A DNA stretch of 64,000 nucleotides from Luteibacter sp. dw_328. Lineage in GTDB: Bacteria > Pseudomonadota > Gammaproteobacteria > Xanthomonadales > Rhodanobacteraceae. The first letter of the stretch is position 1. Each line of letters begins with the position of its first letter. The notes under the pieces were generated by a model. It was not told the origin of the DNA and searched no databases. It saw only the letters and a list, made by a program, of their open reading frames with translations. This document shows positions 13,401 to 27,418 of this stretch, one piece after another. The stretch lies in the NCBI RefSeq assembly GCF_018449605.1, contig NZ_JAAVUW010000010.1, positions 62,001-126,000 of the forward strand, written 5' to 3'. Made by a program: the position numbers and the translations under genes.

Positions 13401-14646
13401 TCACGTCTTCCAGGATGTCCCACACCTGAGCCTCTTCGCGCTCGACGAGCTTCTTCGCGGCCTTGATGGTCGTGGCTTCACCACGAGCCTGCAGCTTGGC
13501 GAAGATGAAGGGCTTGAACAGCTCGAGCGCCATCTTCTTCGGCAGGCCGCACTGGTGCAGGCGCAGCGTCGGGCCGACCACGATGACCGAACGGCCGGAG
13601 TAGTCGACGCGCTTGCCGAGCAGGTTCTGACGGAAGCGACCCTGCTTGCCCTTGATCATGTCGGCCAGCGACTTCAGCGCGCGCTTGTTCGTGCCGGTGA
13701 TGGCACGACCGCGACGGCCGTTGTCGAGCAGCGCATCGACCGATTCCTGCAGCATGCGCTTCTCGTTGCGGACGATGATGTCCGGCGCAGCGAGTTCGAG
13801 CAGGCGCTTCAGGCGGTTGTTACGGTTGATGACGCGGCGGTACAGGTCGTTGAGGTCGGAGGTCGCAAAGCGACCGCCGTCCAGCGGCACGAGCGGACGC
13901 AGGTCCGGCGGCAGCACGGGAAGGACGGTCATGACCATCCATTCCGGCTTGTTGCCAGACTCGAGGAACGCCTCGATCAGCTTCACGCGCTTGGTGAGGC
14001 GCTTCAGCTTGGTCTCGGAATTGGTCGCCGTGATCTCTTCCTTAAGGCGAATGACTTCGCCCGGCAGGTCGAGGCTCTTCAGCAGCTCGTAGACGGCCTC
14101 GGCACCCATGCGGGCATCGAACTCGTCGCCGTGCTCTTCGGTCGCTTCCAGGTACTGGTCTTCGCTGAGCAGCTGGCCGCGCTCGAGCGCGGTCAGGCCT
14201 GGATCGATCACGACGAACGCTTCGAAGTACAGGATGCGCTCGATGTCACGCAGCGTCATATCCAGCATGAGGCCGATGCGCGAAGGCAGCGACTTCAGGA
14301 ACCAGATGTGCGCGGTCGGGCTGGCCAGCTCGATGTGGCCCATGCGCTCGCGACGGACCTTGGCCAGGGTGACCTCGGTGCCGCACTTCTCGCAGACCAC
14401 ACCACGGTGCTTCATGCGCTTGTACTTGCCGCACAGGCACTCGTAGTCCTTGATCGGGCCAAAGATGGCCGCGCAGAACAGACCGTCACGCTCAGGCTTG
14501 AACGTGCGGTAGTTGATGGTTTCCGGCTTCTTGACTTCACCGTACGACCACGAACGGATCAGCTCCGGCGAAGCCAGAGCGATCTTGATCGCGTCGAAGT
14601 CCAGCGTCTGTCGCTGCTGGTTGAACAGATTGAGCAGGTCTTTCAT
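10432..14646 (-). CDS. rpoC: DNA-directed RNA polymerase subunit beta'
   Basis: The 1404-residue subunit has the N-terminal zinc site C70, C72, C85, C88, the catalytic [12 protein letters not shown] motif that holds the active-site magnesium, and the second zinc cluster around [13 protein letters not shown]. Length and domain order match gammaproteobacterial beta'. It lies 25 bases after rpoB in the same operon. Confidence 0.99.
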   Translation of the reverse strand: MKDLLNLFNQQRQTLDFDAIKIALASPELIRSWSYGEVKKPETINYRTFKPERDGLFCAAIFGPIKDYECLCGKYKRMKHRGVVCEKCGTEVTLAKVRRERMGHIELASPTAHIWFLKSLPSRIGLMLDMTLRDIERILYFEAFVVIDPGLTALERGQLLSEDQYLEATEEHGDEFDARMGAEAVYELLKSLDLPGEVIRLKEEITATNSETKLKRLTKRVKLIEAFLESGNKPEWMVMTVLPVLPPDLRPLVPLDGGRFATSDLNDLYRRVINRNNRLKRLLELAAPDIIVRNEKRMLQESVDALLDNGRRGRAITGTNKRALKSLADMIKGKQGRFRQNLLGKRVDYSGRSVIVVGPTLRLHQCGLPKKMALELFKPFIFAKLQARGEATTIKAAKKLVEREEAQVWDILEDVIREHPVMLNRAPTLHRLGIQAFEPVLIEGKAIQLHPLVCTAFNADFDGDQMAVHVPLSIEAQLEARALMMSSNNILSPANGEPIIVPSQDVVLGLYYMTRELINVKGAGMVFANVAEVRRAYDNRAVELHAKVKVRIHITEQDEEGATSSRTAIVDTTVGRALLMEIIPEGLPFALVNTELTKKNISRLINQSYRLLGLKESVVFADKLMYTGFRFATRAGISIGIDDMKIPAEKKGILEEAEKEVVEIQEQYQSGLVTAGERYNKVVDIWSRTNELVAKAMIDGIGTEKVMDADGKLVNQKSMNSLYIMADSGARGSAAQIRQLAGMRGLMARPDGSIIETPIKANFREGLNVLQYFNSTHGARKGLADTALKTANSGYLTRRLVDVAQDVVITEHDCGTEDGVMMSPIVEGGDVVEPLRDRVLGRVVVEDVYAPGDDDQAIVTRDTLLDEYLVDKLDKASVQLIKVRSPITCRASHGVCALCYGRDLARGHLVNMGEAVGVVAAQSIGEPGTQLTMRTFHIGGAASRAAAVDNVTIRTTGALKFNNLKSVEHNQGHLVAVSRSGEVSVIDSNGRERERYKVPYGATIAVKDGDPVKSGQTVANWDPHTHPIVTEVAGVVRFIDFIDGITVQSQTDELTGLESAVVTDPKRRGTQAKDLRPIVRLEDSKGRELKLPGTDIAAQYFLPAGAIVSIQNGTEVGVGDVVARIPQETSKTRDITGGLPRVADLFEARKPKEPAILAERSGIVSFGKDTKGKQRLIIKDVDGNEHEELIPKWRQVIVFEGEHVEKGETVVDGEPNPHDILRLLGVEPLASYLVKEIQDVYRLQGVKINDKHIEAIIRQMLRKVEITEAGDSTYLRGEQIERVRINEENDRAEKRGERRAGFESILLGITKASLATESFISAASFQETTRVLTEAAVRGTRDTLRGLKENVIVGRLIPAGTGLAYHASRRSQGGLTASELETLSVSTPAVTFEEASAGSNDSAE

Positions 14647-14671
14647 GCGTAATCTCCGGTAGCCGCGACGA

Positions 14672-18841
<4,170 letters not shown>

Positions 18842-18993
18842 GGTGGGTACCGCCTCGGTTCAGTAGCAAAAAATAGATCGAAAATCGGAGATCGAGATTC
18901 GACTGCAGGGCATCGCTACCCTCAACTCCCGATGTCCCATTTCCGATGGACGGAACATGGAACGTGGATCTGCAAACACGATCGGTCGAACAC

Positions 18994-19035
18994 GGCCGGG
19001 AACGGCCAAAGCCCGGGGGCTTACGCCCCCAGGCT
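18994..19035 (-). promoter_or_regulatory. rplL-rpoB attenuator-like tandem hairpins
   Basis: On the minus strand the first hairpin pairs AGCCTGGGGGC with GCCCCCGGGCT around a GTAA loop (19010-19035; 11 bp, one G-U pair). A second, GGCCG-TTCC-CGGCC, follows at once (18994-19007). There is only a very short T run between them. The placement matches the partial terminator that limits rpoBC expression in E. coli; activity here is inferred. Confidence 0.6.
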
Positions 19036-19075
19036 CACTTGACGCTTATCGAACTACTGGCGCGCAAAGCGCCGA

Positions 19076-19444
19076 TTACTTGAGTTCGACCTTGGCGCCC
19101 GCAGCTTCCAGGTCCTTCTTGAACTTGGCAGCGTCGTCCTTCGAAGCAGCTTCCTTCACGACGCCACCGGCCTCGGTGAGGTCCTTGGCTTCCTTCAGGC
19201 CGAGGCCGGTGATGGCGCGAACGGCCTTGATCACGTCGACCTTCTTGTCGCCGGCGGAGATCAGGATGACGTCGAATTCGGTCTGCTCTTCAACAGCGGC
19301 AGCAGCCGGACCGGCAGCAGCGGCAACCGGAGCGGCGGCCGAGACGCCAAAGGTCTCTTCGATGGACTTAACCAGTTCCATGATTTCCATCAGGGACTTG
19401 GCCTTGATGGCTTCGACGATCTGTTCGGTGGTCAGGGTGGACAT
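19076..19444 (-). CDS. rplL: 50S ribosomal protein L7/L12
   Basis: The 122-residue acidic protein has an N-terminal dimerisation helix ([20 protein letters not shown]) and an alanine-rich hinge around residues 36-52. The C-terminal domain has [12 protein letters not shown] and ends in [10 protein letters not shown]. It forms the multi-copy stalk that recruits translation GTPases. It lies 46 bases after rplJ. Confidence 0.98.
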   Translation of the reverse strand: MSTLTTEQIVEAIKAKSLMEIMELVKSIEETFGVSAAAPVAAAAGPAAAAVEEQTEFDVILISAGDKKVDVIKAVRAITGLGLKEAKDLTEAGGVVKEAASKDDAAKFKKDLEAAGAKVELK

Positions 19445-19490
19445 TGTTTCTTACCTTCTGAAATGGTTTCGGTATGGAAAGTCGACGGGA

Positions 19491-20021
19491 TCAGGCTTCG
19501 ACCGGGGCTTCTTCGGCGGCGACAACGTCGCTACCACCCTGCTGGTCGGCCACGGCCTTGGCGGCGCGGGCAAACATCGCGATCGGCTCGATAAGGACGC
19601 GAGCCAGCATGGCAAGCGCTTCCTGACGGGTCGGCAGCGAAGCAAGCACATCGACGTGGGCGGCGGGAAGCAGCTTGCCTTCCACGGACACGACCTTCGC
19701 GATCAGCTTGTCGTTGGTCTTCGCGAATTCCTTGATCACGCGCCCGGCAGCACCGGGCTCTTCGAGCGAGAACGCATACAGCAGCGGACCGACCAGGGCG
19801 TCTTGGACGACCTCGAAATCGGTGCCGGCCACGGCGCGCGAAGCCAGCGTATTCTTGACAACTTTCAAGAAAACACCGGACTCACGAGCCTTCTTACGCA
19901 TCGCGGTCATCTGAGAGACCGTGGTGCCTGCGTACTCGGCGGCGACCAAGGAGTGAGCTTTCGCGGCGATTTCTGCCAGCTCGGCGACTACTTCTTGCTT
20001 CTGGGACAGATTGAGAGCCAT
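19491..20021 (-). CDS. rplJ: 50S ribosomal protein L10
   Basis: The 176-residue protein begins [20 protein letters not shown] and has the L10 rRNA-binding domain followed by a C-terminal helix that anchors L7/L12 dimers. The end is unusually acidic and alanine-rich ([11 protein letters not shown]). The L10-L12 complex represses its own synthesis by binding the rplJ leader in E. coli; a matching leader is present here. Confidence 0.98.
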   Translation of the reverse strand: MALNLSQKQEVVAELAEIAAKAHSLVAAEYAGTTVSQMTAMRKKARESGVFLKVVKNTLASRAVAGTDFEVVQDALVGPLLYAFSLEEPGAAGRVIKEFAKTNDKLIAKVVSVEGKLLPAAHVDVLASLPTRQEALAMLARVLIEPIAMFARAAKAVADQQGGSDVVAAEEAPVEA

Positions 20022-20319
20022 TGCACTCCTCCAATTGAACTCCGCTTGCGACTCCTGCCGCTTGCGGTCCTGGGCGACATCGTCCTGACGTCGGGGACAC
20101 GAAGTGTCCCGGGTGGTGGCCTTTCCAGATTCGAAACGAATACCAGAAGGGGCAGCACCATCTACGCAGGCCAGACCCGTGGAGGCGTCCGATTAAGCGA
20201 TCCCGCTAACGACGACGGCGTTTCCATGCCAACACGAGCTCCCTGCTCGTCGCCGTCGCGCGCTGATCGCGCCTACGGTCTTTGACGGCTGCACCGGACT
20301 TACGACCGGGGCTGCCTTC
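20022..20319 (-). promoter_or_regulatory. rplJ leader, probable L10 autoregulatory RNA
   Basis: About 300 bases without a gene lie upstream of rplJ. The minus-strand transcript contains GGCCTGCGTAGATGGTGCTG (around 20145-20185), which resembles the conserved core of gammaproteobacterial L10 leaders. A perfect GGGACACTTCGTGTCCC hairpin follows at 20098-20114. The resemblance was judged by eye. A covariance-model search for the L10 leader family would settle it. Confidence 0.5.
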
Positions 20320-20353
20320 AAAAACGTTCCTCCGCCGGGAGACCCGGCGGAGG
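20320..20353 (-). terminator. Terminator or attenuator between rplA and rplJ
   Basis: CCTCCGCCGGG and CCCGGCGGAGG form a perfect 11-bp stem with a TCT loop (20329-20353), followed on the minus strand by AACGTTTTTG. The U-tract starts a few bases late, so partial termination is plausible. It sits just after the rplA stop. That allows rplKA and rplJL levels to differ. Confidence 0.65.
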
Positions 20354-20365
20354 CCGTAAAACGAA

Positions 20366-21073
20366 TTACTTGGTCGAGGTGTTCACGGTCGAGGTATCGA
20401 CCGGCACGCCCACGCCCATGGTGCTCGACACCGAAACGCGCTGGATGTACTGACCCTTGGCTGCGGCCGGCTTGGCCTTCAGCAGGTCCGCGACCAGCGT
20501 GTTCAGGTTTTCCGCCAGCTGGGCAGCGTCGAAGCTGGCCTTGCCGATGGTGGCGTGAATGATGCCGCCCTTGTCGTTACGGAACTTGACCTGGCCAGCC
20601 TTGGCATTCTTGACGGCCGTGGCGACGTCGGCGGTGACCGAGCCATCCTTCGGGTTCGGCATCAGGCCACGGGGACCGAGGACCTGACCGAGCTTACCGA
20701 CGACGCGCATCGCGTCCGGGGTGGCAATGACGCGGCCGTAGTTCAGATCGCCAGCGGCCATCTTCTCGGCGAGGTCGTCCATACCGACAGCGTCGGCGCC
20801 CGCGGCGAGAGCGGCGTCAGCCTTCTCACCCGGCGGCACGAACACGGCGACGCGGATGGTCTTGCCGGTGCCGTGCGGCAGCAGCGAGGAGCCGCGCACG
20901 CCCTGGTCCGACTTCTTCGCGTCGATACCCAGACGGACGGAGACATCCACCGACTCGGCGAACTTCGCCTTGGCGTTGTCCTTGACGATCTTCAGAGCCT
21001 CATCGAGACCATAGGTCTTGCCGGGCTGAACGGCGGCCGTGGCGGCCTTCATACGCTTCGTGAGCTTTGCCAT
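20366..21073 (-). CDS. rplA: 50S ribosomal protein L1
   Basis: The 235-residue protein has the L1 two-domain fold, including [19 protein letters not shown] and the first-domain [21 protein letters not shown]1 forms the mobile stalk that moves E-site tRNA. In E. coli it also represses rplKA translation by binding the rplK leader. It lies 3 bases after rplK. Confidence 0.98.
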   Translation of the reverse strand: MAKLTKRMKAATAAVQPGKTYGLDEALKIVKDNAKAKFAESVDVSVRLGIDAKKSDQGVRGSSLLPHGTGKTIRVAVFVPPGEKADAALAAGADAVGMDDLAEKMAAGDLNYGRVIATPDAMRVVGKLGQVLGPRGLMPNPKDGSVTADVATAVKNAKAGQVKFRNDKGGIIHATIGKASFDAAQLAENLNTLVADLLKAKPAAAKGQYIQRVSVSSTMGVGVPVDTSTVNTSTK

Positions 21074-21076
21074 TTC

Positions 21077-21505
21077 TTAACCCTCCACTACCAGGCCCAT
21101 GGAACGCGCGCTGCCGGCGATCGTGCGCACGGCGGCATCCAGATCGGCAGCCGTGAGATCCGGCTCCTTCTGCTTCGCGATTTCCTCGAGCTGGGCGCGG
21201 GTGACCTTGCCCACCTTGTCGGTGTTCGGCTTCGGCGAGCCCTTGGCCACGCCCGTGATCTTCTTGAGAAGGATCGAGGCCGGCGGGGTCTTCGTGATGA
21301 AGGTGAAGGTACGGTCCGAGTAGGCCGTGATCACGACCGGGATCGGGAGACCCGGCTCGAGCTTCTGCGTGGCGGCATTGAACGCCTTGCAGAACTCCAT
21401 GATGTTCAGGCCGCGCTGACCGAGCGCCGGACCGACGGGCGGCGAGGGGTTAGCCTGACCGGCCTTCACCTGCAACTTAATGTAACCAATGACTTTCTTT
21501 GCCAT
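21077..21505 (-). CDS. rplK: 50S ribosomal protein L11
   Basis: The 142-residue protein starts [20 protein letters not shown] and has the N-terminal [20 protein letters not shown] segment, the thiostrepton-site and RelA-signalling domain. L11 binds the GTPase-associated centre of 23S rRNA. It is first in its operon, with a promoter about 130 to 160 bases upstream. Confidence 0.98.
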   Translation of the reverse strand: MAKKVIGYIKLQVKAGQANPSPPVGPALGQRGLNIMEFCKAFNAATQKLEPGLPIPVVITAYSDRTFTFITKTPPASILLKKITGVAKGSPKPNTDKVGKVTRAQLEEIAKQKEPDLTAADLDAAVRTIAGSARSMGLVVEG

Positions 21506-21601
21506 TTAACTTTCCTCGCGAGTGCTGGCGCCTTGCGGCTCCTCGCTGTAGACCTTCCCTGGTGGTGATGGATTCGCTTATGCGAACCCCTGAAACACGG
21601 A

Positions 21602-21628
21602 CACGCCGGAGCATAAAGCTCCAGCGTG
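21602..21628 (-). promoter_or_regulatory. 5'-terminal hairpin of the rplKAJL transcript
   Basis: CACGCTGGAGC and GCTCCGGCGTG form an 11-bp stem (one G-U pair) with a TTTAT loop on the minus strand. It starts within a few bases of the predicted start point near 21630. As in the S10 leader, there is no U-tract, so it is not a terminator. It could stabilise the message or contribute to L1 control. Confidence 0.55.
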
Positions 21629-21636
21629 GACCGGGC

Positions 21637-21665
21637 ATTATAGGCGTCCGGCGCGGGCTAAGCAA
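21637..21665 (-). promoter_or_regulatory. Sigma-70-type promoter of rplKAJL-rpoBC
   Basis: The reverse strand has a perfect TATAAT (21637-21642) and TTGCTT (21660-21665) 17 bases apart. The start would be near 21630, leaving a leader of about 125 bases before rplK. Confidence 0.8.
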
Positions 21666-21706
21666 CGCCCGTGCCGGATGGGTCGGGAGAACCGACCAGG
21701 AGGCCC

Positions 21707-22267
21707 TTAGGCCTTCTCCACCTGGCCGAATTCGAGCTCGACCGGGGTAGAACGACCGAAAATGAGCACCGCGACGCGCAGGCGGCTCTTTTCGTAATTC
21801 ACTTCTTCAACGACGCCATTGAAGTCGTTGAACGGACCTTCGGTGACACGGACCATTTCGCCGGGCTCGAAGAGGACCTTCGGACGGGGCTTCTCGACAC
21901 CTTCGCGGACCCGGCTGAGGATGGCCTCGGCCTCGGTGTCCTTGATCGGGTGCGGACGGTCGGCGGTGCCGCCGATGAACCCCATGACCTTCGGGGTTTC
22001 CTTGACCAGATGCCAGCATTCGTCGTCGATACGCGGCGTCTTGCCGTTGGTATCGGTTTCGATCTGCACCAGAACGTAACCGGGGAAGAACTTGCGCTCG
22101 CTGCGACGCTTCTGGCCGCCGCGCATCTCGATGACTTCCTCGGTCGGAACCAGGATTTCACCGAACTTCTCTTCCATGCCCTCGCGCACGACGCGCTCGT
22201 TCAGGGCCTTGCGAACCTGCTGTTCGAACCCCGAATAGGCGTGAACCACGTACCAGCGTTTGCTCAT
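21707..22267 (-). CDS. nusG: Transcription termination/antitermination factor NusG
   Basis: The 186-residue protein has the NGN domain ([18 protein letters not shown] at residues 5-22) and a C-terminal KOW domain starting at [19 protein letters not shown]. NusG binds the RNA polymerase clamp, and through KOW it binds Rho or S10. It follows secE by 8 bases, the usual bacterial pair. Confidence 0.98.
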   Translation of the reverse strand: MSKRWYVVHAYSGFEQQVRKALNERVVREGMEEKFGEILVPTEEVIEMRGGQKRRSERKFFPGYVLVQIETDTNGKTPRIDDECWHLVKETPKVMGFIGGTADRPHPIKDTEAEAILSRVREGVEKPRPKVLFEPGEMVRVTEGPFNDFNGVVEEVNYEKSRLRVAVLIFGRSTPVELEFGQVEKA

Positions 22268-22275
22268 GCCTTACC

Positions 22276-22671
22276 TCAATGTCCGAGCTTAAGCAGCCAA
22301 TCGAGCACGACCGTCTTCAACAACCAGTCGATCAGCCCCATTAGCAGCGAGAGAATGATGACGACCACGATGATGATACCGGTGGTCTTCAGCGTTTCGT
22401 CGCGCGACGGCCAGACGACCTTGCGCAACTCGAACTGCGACTCGGCGATGAAGCCGCGAAGCTTACGGCCAGGGACCGTAAAAGCACCGATCGCCAGGGC
22501 GGCGGCAACAGCGGCAATAACGCCAATAACGCGCGCGAAAGACGGCACGTTCGGGTTATCGCTGAAATAGTAGAAACCGACGATGCCGGCGATGAGCACG
22601 ATGGAAGCAAGCGCTAGCTTGCCGATGTCGGCCGGGCCCATACCCTTGGCTTGTTCTGCCTTCGTGTTCAT
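22276..22671 (-). CDS. secE: Preprotein translocase subunit SecE
   Basis: The 131-residue protein has three hydrophobic segments, near residues 17-35, 45-63 and 100-127, the longer proteobacterial form of SecE. The conserved cytoplasmic amphipathic part reads ESQFELRKVVWPSRDE. SecE clamps SecY in the SecYEG channel. It lies between tRNA(Trp) and nusG, as in most relatives. Confidence 0.97.
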   Translation of the reverse strand: MNTKAEQAKGMGPADIGKLALASIVLIAGIVGFYYFSDNPNVPSFARVIGVIAAVAAALAIGAFTVPGRKLRGFIAESQFELRKVVWPSRDETLKTTGIIIVVVIILSLLMGLIDWLLKTVVLDWLLKLGH

Positions 22672-22684
22672 GCGCGCTCAAGAA

Positions 22685-22760
<76 letters not shown>

Positions 22761-22811
22761 ACAAATGAAACAGTAGGGATGCCGGCCCCTAAGGGGCCGG
22801 CATCACGTGTA

Positions 22812-24002
22812 TTACTTGTTGATCTTTGCCACGACGCCGGCGCCGACGGTACGACCGCCTTCACGGATCGCGAAACGCAGGCCTTCGTCCATGGCGATCG
22901 GGAAGCCCAGCGTGACATTGATCTTCACGTTGTCACCCGGCATCACCATCTCGACGCCTTCCGGCAGCTTGATCGAACCGGTCACGTCCGTGGTACGGAA
23001 GTAGAACTGCGGACGATAGTTGCTGAAGAACGGCGTGTGACGGCCACCCTCGTCCTTCGACAGGATGTACACCTCACCCTCGAACTCGGTGTGCGGCGTG
23101 ACCGAACCCGGCTTGGCCAGAACCTGGCCACGCTCGACGTCTTCACGCTTCAGACCGCGGACCAGCACGCCGACGTTGTCACCGGCCTGACCCTGATCGA
23201 GCAGCTTGCGGAACATTTCCACGCCCGTGACCGTCGTGGTCTGGGTGTCCTTCAGACCGATCACTTCGGCCGGGTCACCCACCTTGACGATACCGCGCTC
23301 GACACGACCGGTCAGCACCGTACCGCGACCGGAGATCGAGAACACGTCTTCCACCGGCAGCAGGAACGGCTTGTCGATGTCACGCTCCGGCTGCGGGATC
23401 CAGCTGTCCAGCGCGTCCACCAGCTTGATGATCGACGGCACGCCGATTTCCGACTGGTCGCCGTCAAGAGCAAGACGGGCCGAACCGTGGATGATCGGGG
23501 TGTCGTCGCCCGGGAACTCGTACTTCGACAGCAGTTCGCGGACTTCCATCTCGACCAGCTCGAGCAGCTCGGCGTCGTCCACCATGTCGGCCTTGTTCAG
23601 GAACACGACGATGTACGGCACGCCAACCTGGCGCGACAGCAGGATGTGCTCGCGCGTCTGCGGCATCGGGCCATCAGCGGCCGAGCACACCAGGATCGCG
23701 CCGTCCATCTGCGCCGCACCGGTGATCATGTTCTTGACGTAGTCAGCATGTCCCGGGCAATCGACGTGGCCGTAGTGGCGCATCGGCGATTCATATTCAA
23801 CGTGGGCGGTCGAGATCGTGATGCCGCGTGCCTTCTCTTCCGGCGCAGCGTCGATCGAACCGTAGTCCTTGAATTCACCGCCGAAACGCTCGGCACCGAT
23901 CTTCGTCAGTGCAGCCGTCAGCGTGGTCTTGCCGTGATCGACGTGACCGATGGTGCCGACGTTCACGTGCGGCTTCTTACGTTCGAACTTACCCTTTGCC
24001 AT
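22812..24002 (-). CDS. tufB: Elongation factor Tu, copy B
   Basis: This 396-residue protein is identical to tufA, with the same P-loop [14 protein letters not shown]. It lies in the tRNA-tufB operon with three tRNA genes upstream and tRNA(Trp) downstream. Only seven bases differ from tufA over 1191, all synonymous; the similarity stops at the gene ends, as expected from repeated gene conversion. Confidence 0.99.
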   Translation of the reverse strand: MAKGKFERKKPHVNVGTIGHVDHGKTTLTAALTKIGAERFGGEFKDYGSIDAAPEEKARGITISTAHVEYESPMRHYGHVDCPGHADYVKNMITGAAQMDGAILVCSAADGPMPQTREHILLSRQVGVPYIVVFLNKADMVDDAELLELVEMEVRELLSKYEFPGDDTPIIHGSARLALDGDQSEIGVPSIIKLVDALDSWIPQPERDIDKPFLLPVEDVFSISGRGTVLTGRVERGIVKVGDPAEVIGLKDTQTTTVTGVEMFRKLLDQGQAGDNVGVLVRGLKREDVERGQVLAKPGSVTPHTEFEGEVYILSKDEGGRHTPFFSNYRPQFYFRTTDVTGSIKLPEGVEMVMPGDNVKINVTLGFPIAMDEGLRFAIREGGRTVGAGVVAKINK

Positions 24003-24065
24003 GAGCGCTAAACTCCGCTGGAGCCAATGAGATAGTAAAAAAGGAACCGCCGCGGACGACGAAGA

Positions 24066-24141
<76 letters not shown>

Positions 24142-24168
24142 ACGATTACGCAGCGCGCGAAGTTACAA

Positions 24169-24242
24169 TGGAGCGGGAGACGGGAATCGAACCCGCACAA
24201 TCAGCTTGGAAGGCTGAAGTTCTACCATTGAACTACTCCCGC
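24169..24242 (-). tRNA. tRNA-Gly (TCC anticodon)
   Basis: A 74-base cloverleaf with acceptor GCGGGAG/CTCCCGC, anticodon stem TCAGC/GCTGA around loop CTTCCAA, T-loop TTCGATT and an encoded CCA end. Confidence 0.97.
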
Positions 24243-24259
24243 ACTGCGCGGAACTCGTC

Positions 24260-24345
24260 TGGTGGAGGAAGGTGGATTCGAACCACCGAAGGCGTAAGCC
24301 AGCAGATTTACAGTCTGCCCCCGTTGGCCGCTTGGGTATTCCTCC
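24260..24345 (-). tRNA. tRNA-Tyr (GTA anticodon)
   Basis: An 86-base class II tRNA with a long variable arm (GCTTACGCCTTCGG region), acceptor GGAGGAA/TTCCTCC, anticodon stem GCAGA/TCTGC around loop CTGTAAA, and an encoded CCA end. It is the first gene of the operon, starting about 8 bases after the predicted transcription start. Confidence 0.97.
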
Positions 24346-24359
24346 AACATAGAACGCCT

Positions 24360-24388
24360 ATTGTCGCGAGCGTCCCGGAAACTGTCAA
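24360..24388 (-). promoter_or_regulatory. Promoter of the tRNA-tufB operon
   Basis: The reverse strand has a perfect TTGACA (24383-24388), a 17-base spacer and GACAAT (24360-24365). The start would fall near 24353. The GC-containing stretch after the -10 box (AGGCG) is of the kind seen at stringently controlled stable-RNA promoters. That control is inferred. Confidence 0.8.
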
Positions 24389-24511
24389 TAACTTCTGCAG
24401 GCGAATCAGCGTGCAATGACGGCTTCCGGAGGCCCGGACACACCGTCGATACGGGCCGTCGACGGGTGGGCCGCGAAGTGTAACGAGGTACCCCTGTGAA
24501 GGGAAGCGTTT

Positions 24512-24997
24512 TTACGCCTCGCGGGTCGCAAGAACCAACGGCTCCATGGCGCGCGACATCTCCATGAGCTTGAGGGCGTACTCCTGCAGGCGCAGGTCTT
24601 TCGCTTCCACCGGCTTCCACGGCGGGACCGGGGTCGGCTTGCCGCCGTCCGGCTTGTCGAGCGCCACGAAGACCATCACGCAGCTGGTCGCGAGGCGTTG
24701 CTCGCCGCTGCGCAGGTCGCGGGCCAGCACATCCACCGAGAGGTGCATGCTCGAGGTACCTGTATGGATCAGGCGGGCACGCACGGTGACCAGGTCGCCG
24801 ATCAGGATGGGGGCAAGGAACTGGATGCCACTGACCGAGGCGGTGACGCAATAGGCGCCGCTCCAGCCCACGGCACAGGCATAGCCGGCCTGGTCCAGCC
24901 ACTTCATCGCCATGCCTCCATGGACCTTTCCACCGAAGTTCACGTCGGTCGGCTGGGCCAGAAAACGGAATTCGACCTCACGTTGCGTGCCGGGCAT
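24512..24997 (-). CDS. Acyl-CoA thioesterase, hotdog fold
   Basis: The 161-residue protein has the hotdog-thioesterase pattern NFGGKVHGGMAMKWLDQAGY (residues 20-39), with the catalytic aspartate D35 and the glycine-rich turn, then SGIQFLAPILIGDLVTVRAR. It matches the YciA/BACH-like group that hydrolyses acyl-CoA to fatty acid and CoA in the cytoplasm. Substrate length cannot be read. It stands alone, between the tRNA operon promoter and the partner-switching operon. Confidence 0.85.
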   Translation of the reverse strand: MPGTQREVEFRFLAQPTDVNFGGKVHGGMAMKWLDQAGYACAVGWSGAYCVTASVSGIQFLAPILIGDLVTVRARLIHTGTSSMHLSVDVLARDLRSGEQRLATSCVMVFVALDKPDGGKPTPVPPWKPVEAKDLRLQEYALKLMEMSRAMEPLVLATREA

Positions 24998-25042
24998 GCA
25001 ATTACCTTGCTCTGAAAAGTCGCATTATGGCCTCCCGACGGC

Positions 25043-25071
25043 TTGTCCGGCCGCCCCGGCCGGCATAGATT
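25043..25071 (+). promoter_or_regulatory. Candidate promoter of the partner-switching operon
   Basis: TTGTCC (25043-25048) and TAGATT (25066-25071) are 17 bases apart and end about 28 bases before the chosen start codon. The -10 match is moderate. Confidence 0.4.
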
Positions 25072-25098
25072 CGGCCCTACATACCCGTGGAACACCCG

Positions 25099-27012
25099 AT
25101 GGTCCTTCGCAGCGTCGCCTCCCGACTCGCCCTGGCCGTCCTGCTGGGGTCGGCGATCGTCCTGATCGTCACGGGCGGCCTGCTGCTGACGCATACCCGT
25201 GAGCAGACGCTCCGGCAGACCGAACGCGAGGCTGCAGCCATCGCCGGGTCAGCCGCCAACCGCATCCAGGCGCGAATCGACGGCGTCGCCAAGGTCGACC
25301 AGGTCCTCGCCGGCCTGCTCAGCACCCGGCGCGAACAGGCGCCGGCGATCATCCACGATATCCTCCAGGCCAACCCCGAGATCGGCGACATCAGCGCCGC
25401 CTTCATTCCCCGCGACCATTCGGCGCTACGTGAAGAGGACGCCCCGGTCGCGCGGCGCAAGCCGGATGGCGGCATCATCATGGGCAGCCGCCTCAGCGAT
25501 CCCGAGCCCTACTGGAGCTCGCCATGGTTCATTCGCGGCCTGAACTGCGACAACGGCTGCTGGCAGCCGCCGTTCCGTTCCACCGAGCGCAATGAGACCC
25601 TGGTCGGCTACTCCATGGCCATCCCGGGGAAAAACCTGCCGGTGATCGGTGTCGCCGACGCCACCATCAGCCTGGGTTGGCTGCAGAAGCTGCTCGGTGA
25701 ACTGACCAAGCCCGAGCACGCATCGGCCTTCGTGCTCGACGCCAATGGCGAGTTCCTGGCACACGACTGGGAGTCCTATATCGGAACCCGTGGGAGCCGG
25801 CCGCTTCTCGCGGCCGTGGCGGCGAATCGCAACCCGGTACGCATCACACCGGAGGAAGGCGGCCGCGTAAGCGAGCCCGTCTGGATTTACTTCGTGCCGA
25901 TCAAGGGGACGCGCTGGATCTTCGGCCTGAATATGCCGGAACGTCAGGTCCTCGCCGACCTGCGTCACACCTATATGGTCGACATCCTGCTCGGCGTGCT
26001 TGCTCTCGCCGGCGTGTCGCTGATCACCCTGGTCGTGACGCGCCGCCTGATGGCCCCGCTGGGCGTGCTGGCCGAGCGCGCGGAGAATGTCTCACGCGGC
26101 GACCTCGACTTCGCCCTGCCCGTGGTTCGCCGTAACGACGAAGTGGGCCGGCTCACCCGCGCGTTCGATCAGATGCGCCATCAGCTTGCCGGGCATATCG
26201 ACACCGCCAAACGCACGGCGCGCGAGCAGGAACGCATGGCCAGCGAGCTCGAAATCGCGCGGCAGATCCAGCTCGCACTGATTCCTGAGGCCCATTGGCT
26301 TGCCGACGACGGCCGGCTCGAACTGCATGCCGCGCTGCGCCCCGCGAGCGCGGTCGGCGGCGACCTCTATACCTACTTCGCGCTCGGCGCGAGGCACGTC
26401 TGCGTCATGGTCGGCGATGTCTCGGACAAGGGCATTCCGGCCGCGCTATTCATGGCGCGCACGATCACCCTCGCACGCACGATCGCCACCCATGCGCGCT
26501 CGCCCAGCGACATCCTCGGTTCGCTCAACCGGGAACTGTGCAAGGGCAACGACACCTGCATGTTCGTCACCCTGTTATGTGGCGTGATCGAGACCGAAAC
26601 CGGGCTGCTCGCACTGGCCAGCGCGGGGCACGAACAACCCGTTCTGCATGCAGGCGGGAGTGCCATCCTGGTCGATGTGGAAACCGGCCCCGCCCTCGGC
26701 CTGGACCGCGAAGCGCGCTACCCTGTACGCGTACTCACGTTGCTTGGGGGCGACACCGTGCTCATGTATACCGACGGCGTCAGCGAGGCGCACGCGGGAG
26801 ACCAGAAGCTCTATGGCGCACACGCACTGCTCGACAGCGTGTCGCGCATCGAGGAGGGCGCCACGCCGGAAACCTTCGTCGAGCATGTATTGAGCGATGT
26901 CGACGCCTATGTCGAAGGTGCTGCCGCCTACGACGACATCGCCCTGCTCGCCCTGACCTGGCACGACACCAGCGCCGAGGGAGCCCGCCTCGATGCGGCT
27001 GTGCATTCCTAA
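25099..27012 (+). CDS. Membrane PP2C-type serine phosphatase with periplasmic sensor and HAMP domain
   Basis: The 637-residue protein has a first membrane helix (about 10-31) and a large periplasmic, Cache-like sensor (35-290). A second helix (294-316), a HAMP linker (317-370) and a SpoIIE/RsbU-type phosphatase (about 410-625) follow. Metal-binding motifs GGDLYTYF, GDVSDKGIPAALFMA, YTDGVSEAHAGD and YDDIALLAL are present. It should dephosphorylate a STAS antagonist when its unknown external signal is sensed. The ATG at 25099 is preferred over an in-frame GTG at 25087 because GGAA lies just before it. It overlaps the next gene by 20 bases. Confidence 0.9.
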   Translation: MVLRSVASRLALAVLLGSAIVLIVTGGLLLTHTREQTLRQTEREAAAIAGSAANRIQARIDGVAKVDQVLAGLLSTRREQAPAIIHDILQANPEIGDISAAFIPRDHSALREEDAPVARRKPDGGIIMGSRLSDPEPYWSSPWFIRGLNCDNGCWQPPFRSTERNETLVGYSMAIPGKNLPVIGVADATISLGWLQKLLGELTKPEHASAFVLDANGEFLAHDWESYIGTRGSRPLLAAVAANRNPVRITPEEGGRVSEPVWIYFVPIKGTRWIFGLNMPERQVLADLRHTYMVDILLGVLALAGVSLITLVVTRRLMAPLGVLAERAENVSRGDLDFALPVVRRNDEVGRLTRAFDQMRHQLAGHIDTAKRTAREQERMASELEIARQIQLALIPEAHWLADDGRLELHAALRPASAVGGDLYTYFALGARHVCVMVGDVSDKGIPAALFMARTITLARTIATHARSPSDILGSLNRELCKGNDTCMFVTLLCGVIETETGLLALASAGHEQPVLHAGGSAILVDVETGPALGLDREARYPVRVLTLLGGDTVLMYTDGVSEAHAGDQKLYGAHALLDSVSRIEEGATPETFVEHVLSDVDAYVEGAAAYDDIALLALTWHDTSAEGARLDAAVHS

Positions 27013-27418
27013 CCGCCTGGAGGACGTGTTCCTCGCCCTTGATCGGGCCGAGCTGACGCTCGACCTTGCCGACATCGACCATGCCTGTCGCGCCGACGTG
27101 CGCCTCGTTCTCGAAGAGCTGCTGGTGAACACGGTTCGCCACGGCTATCCGGACGGCCGCGAAGGCCGGATCGATATCCATCTCGAGATCCACGCCGACA
27201 TCGTCCGTCTGGAGTTGCGCGACGACGCCGAGGCATTCGATCCACTCCAGCACGAACCGCCCGAGCTGCCCGGTGACATCGCGCACCGCGAAGTCGGCGG
27301 GTTGGGCCTCCACCTGGCGCGCAGCATCGCCAGCGAATTCGAATATGCACGCGATCCACACGGCAACCGTGTCGTTATCCGGTTCGACCCCTCCCTGTCC
27401 GACGAGCCCTCCCTATGA
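26993..27418 (+). CDS. Anti-sigma-type serine kinase (HATPase fold)
   Basis: The 141-residue protein is a lone GHKL ATPase domain like RsbW/SpoIIAB: N-box EELLVNTVRHGY (residues 41-52, with N46), DDAEAFDP (77-84) and the lid-region GGLGLHLAR (102-110). In the family it phosphorylates a STAS antagonist or else holds a target protein such as a sigma factor. It starts inside the phosphatase gene and overlaps the STAS gene by four bases, so the three are coupled. Confidence 0.9.
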   Translation: MRLCIPNRLEDVFLALDRAELTLDLADIDHACRADVRLVLEELLVNTVRHGYPDGREGRIDIHLEIHADIVRLELRDDAEAFDPLQHEPPELPGDIAHREVGGLGLHLARSIASEFEYARDPHGNRVVIRFDPSLSDEPSL

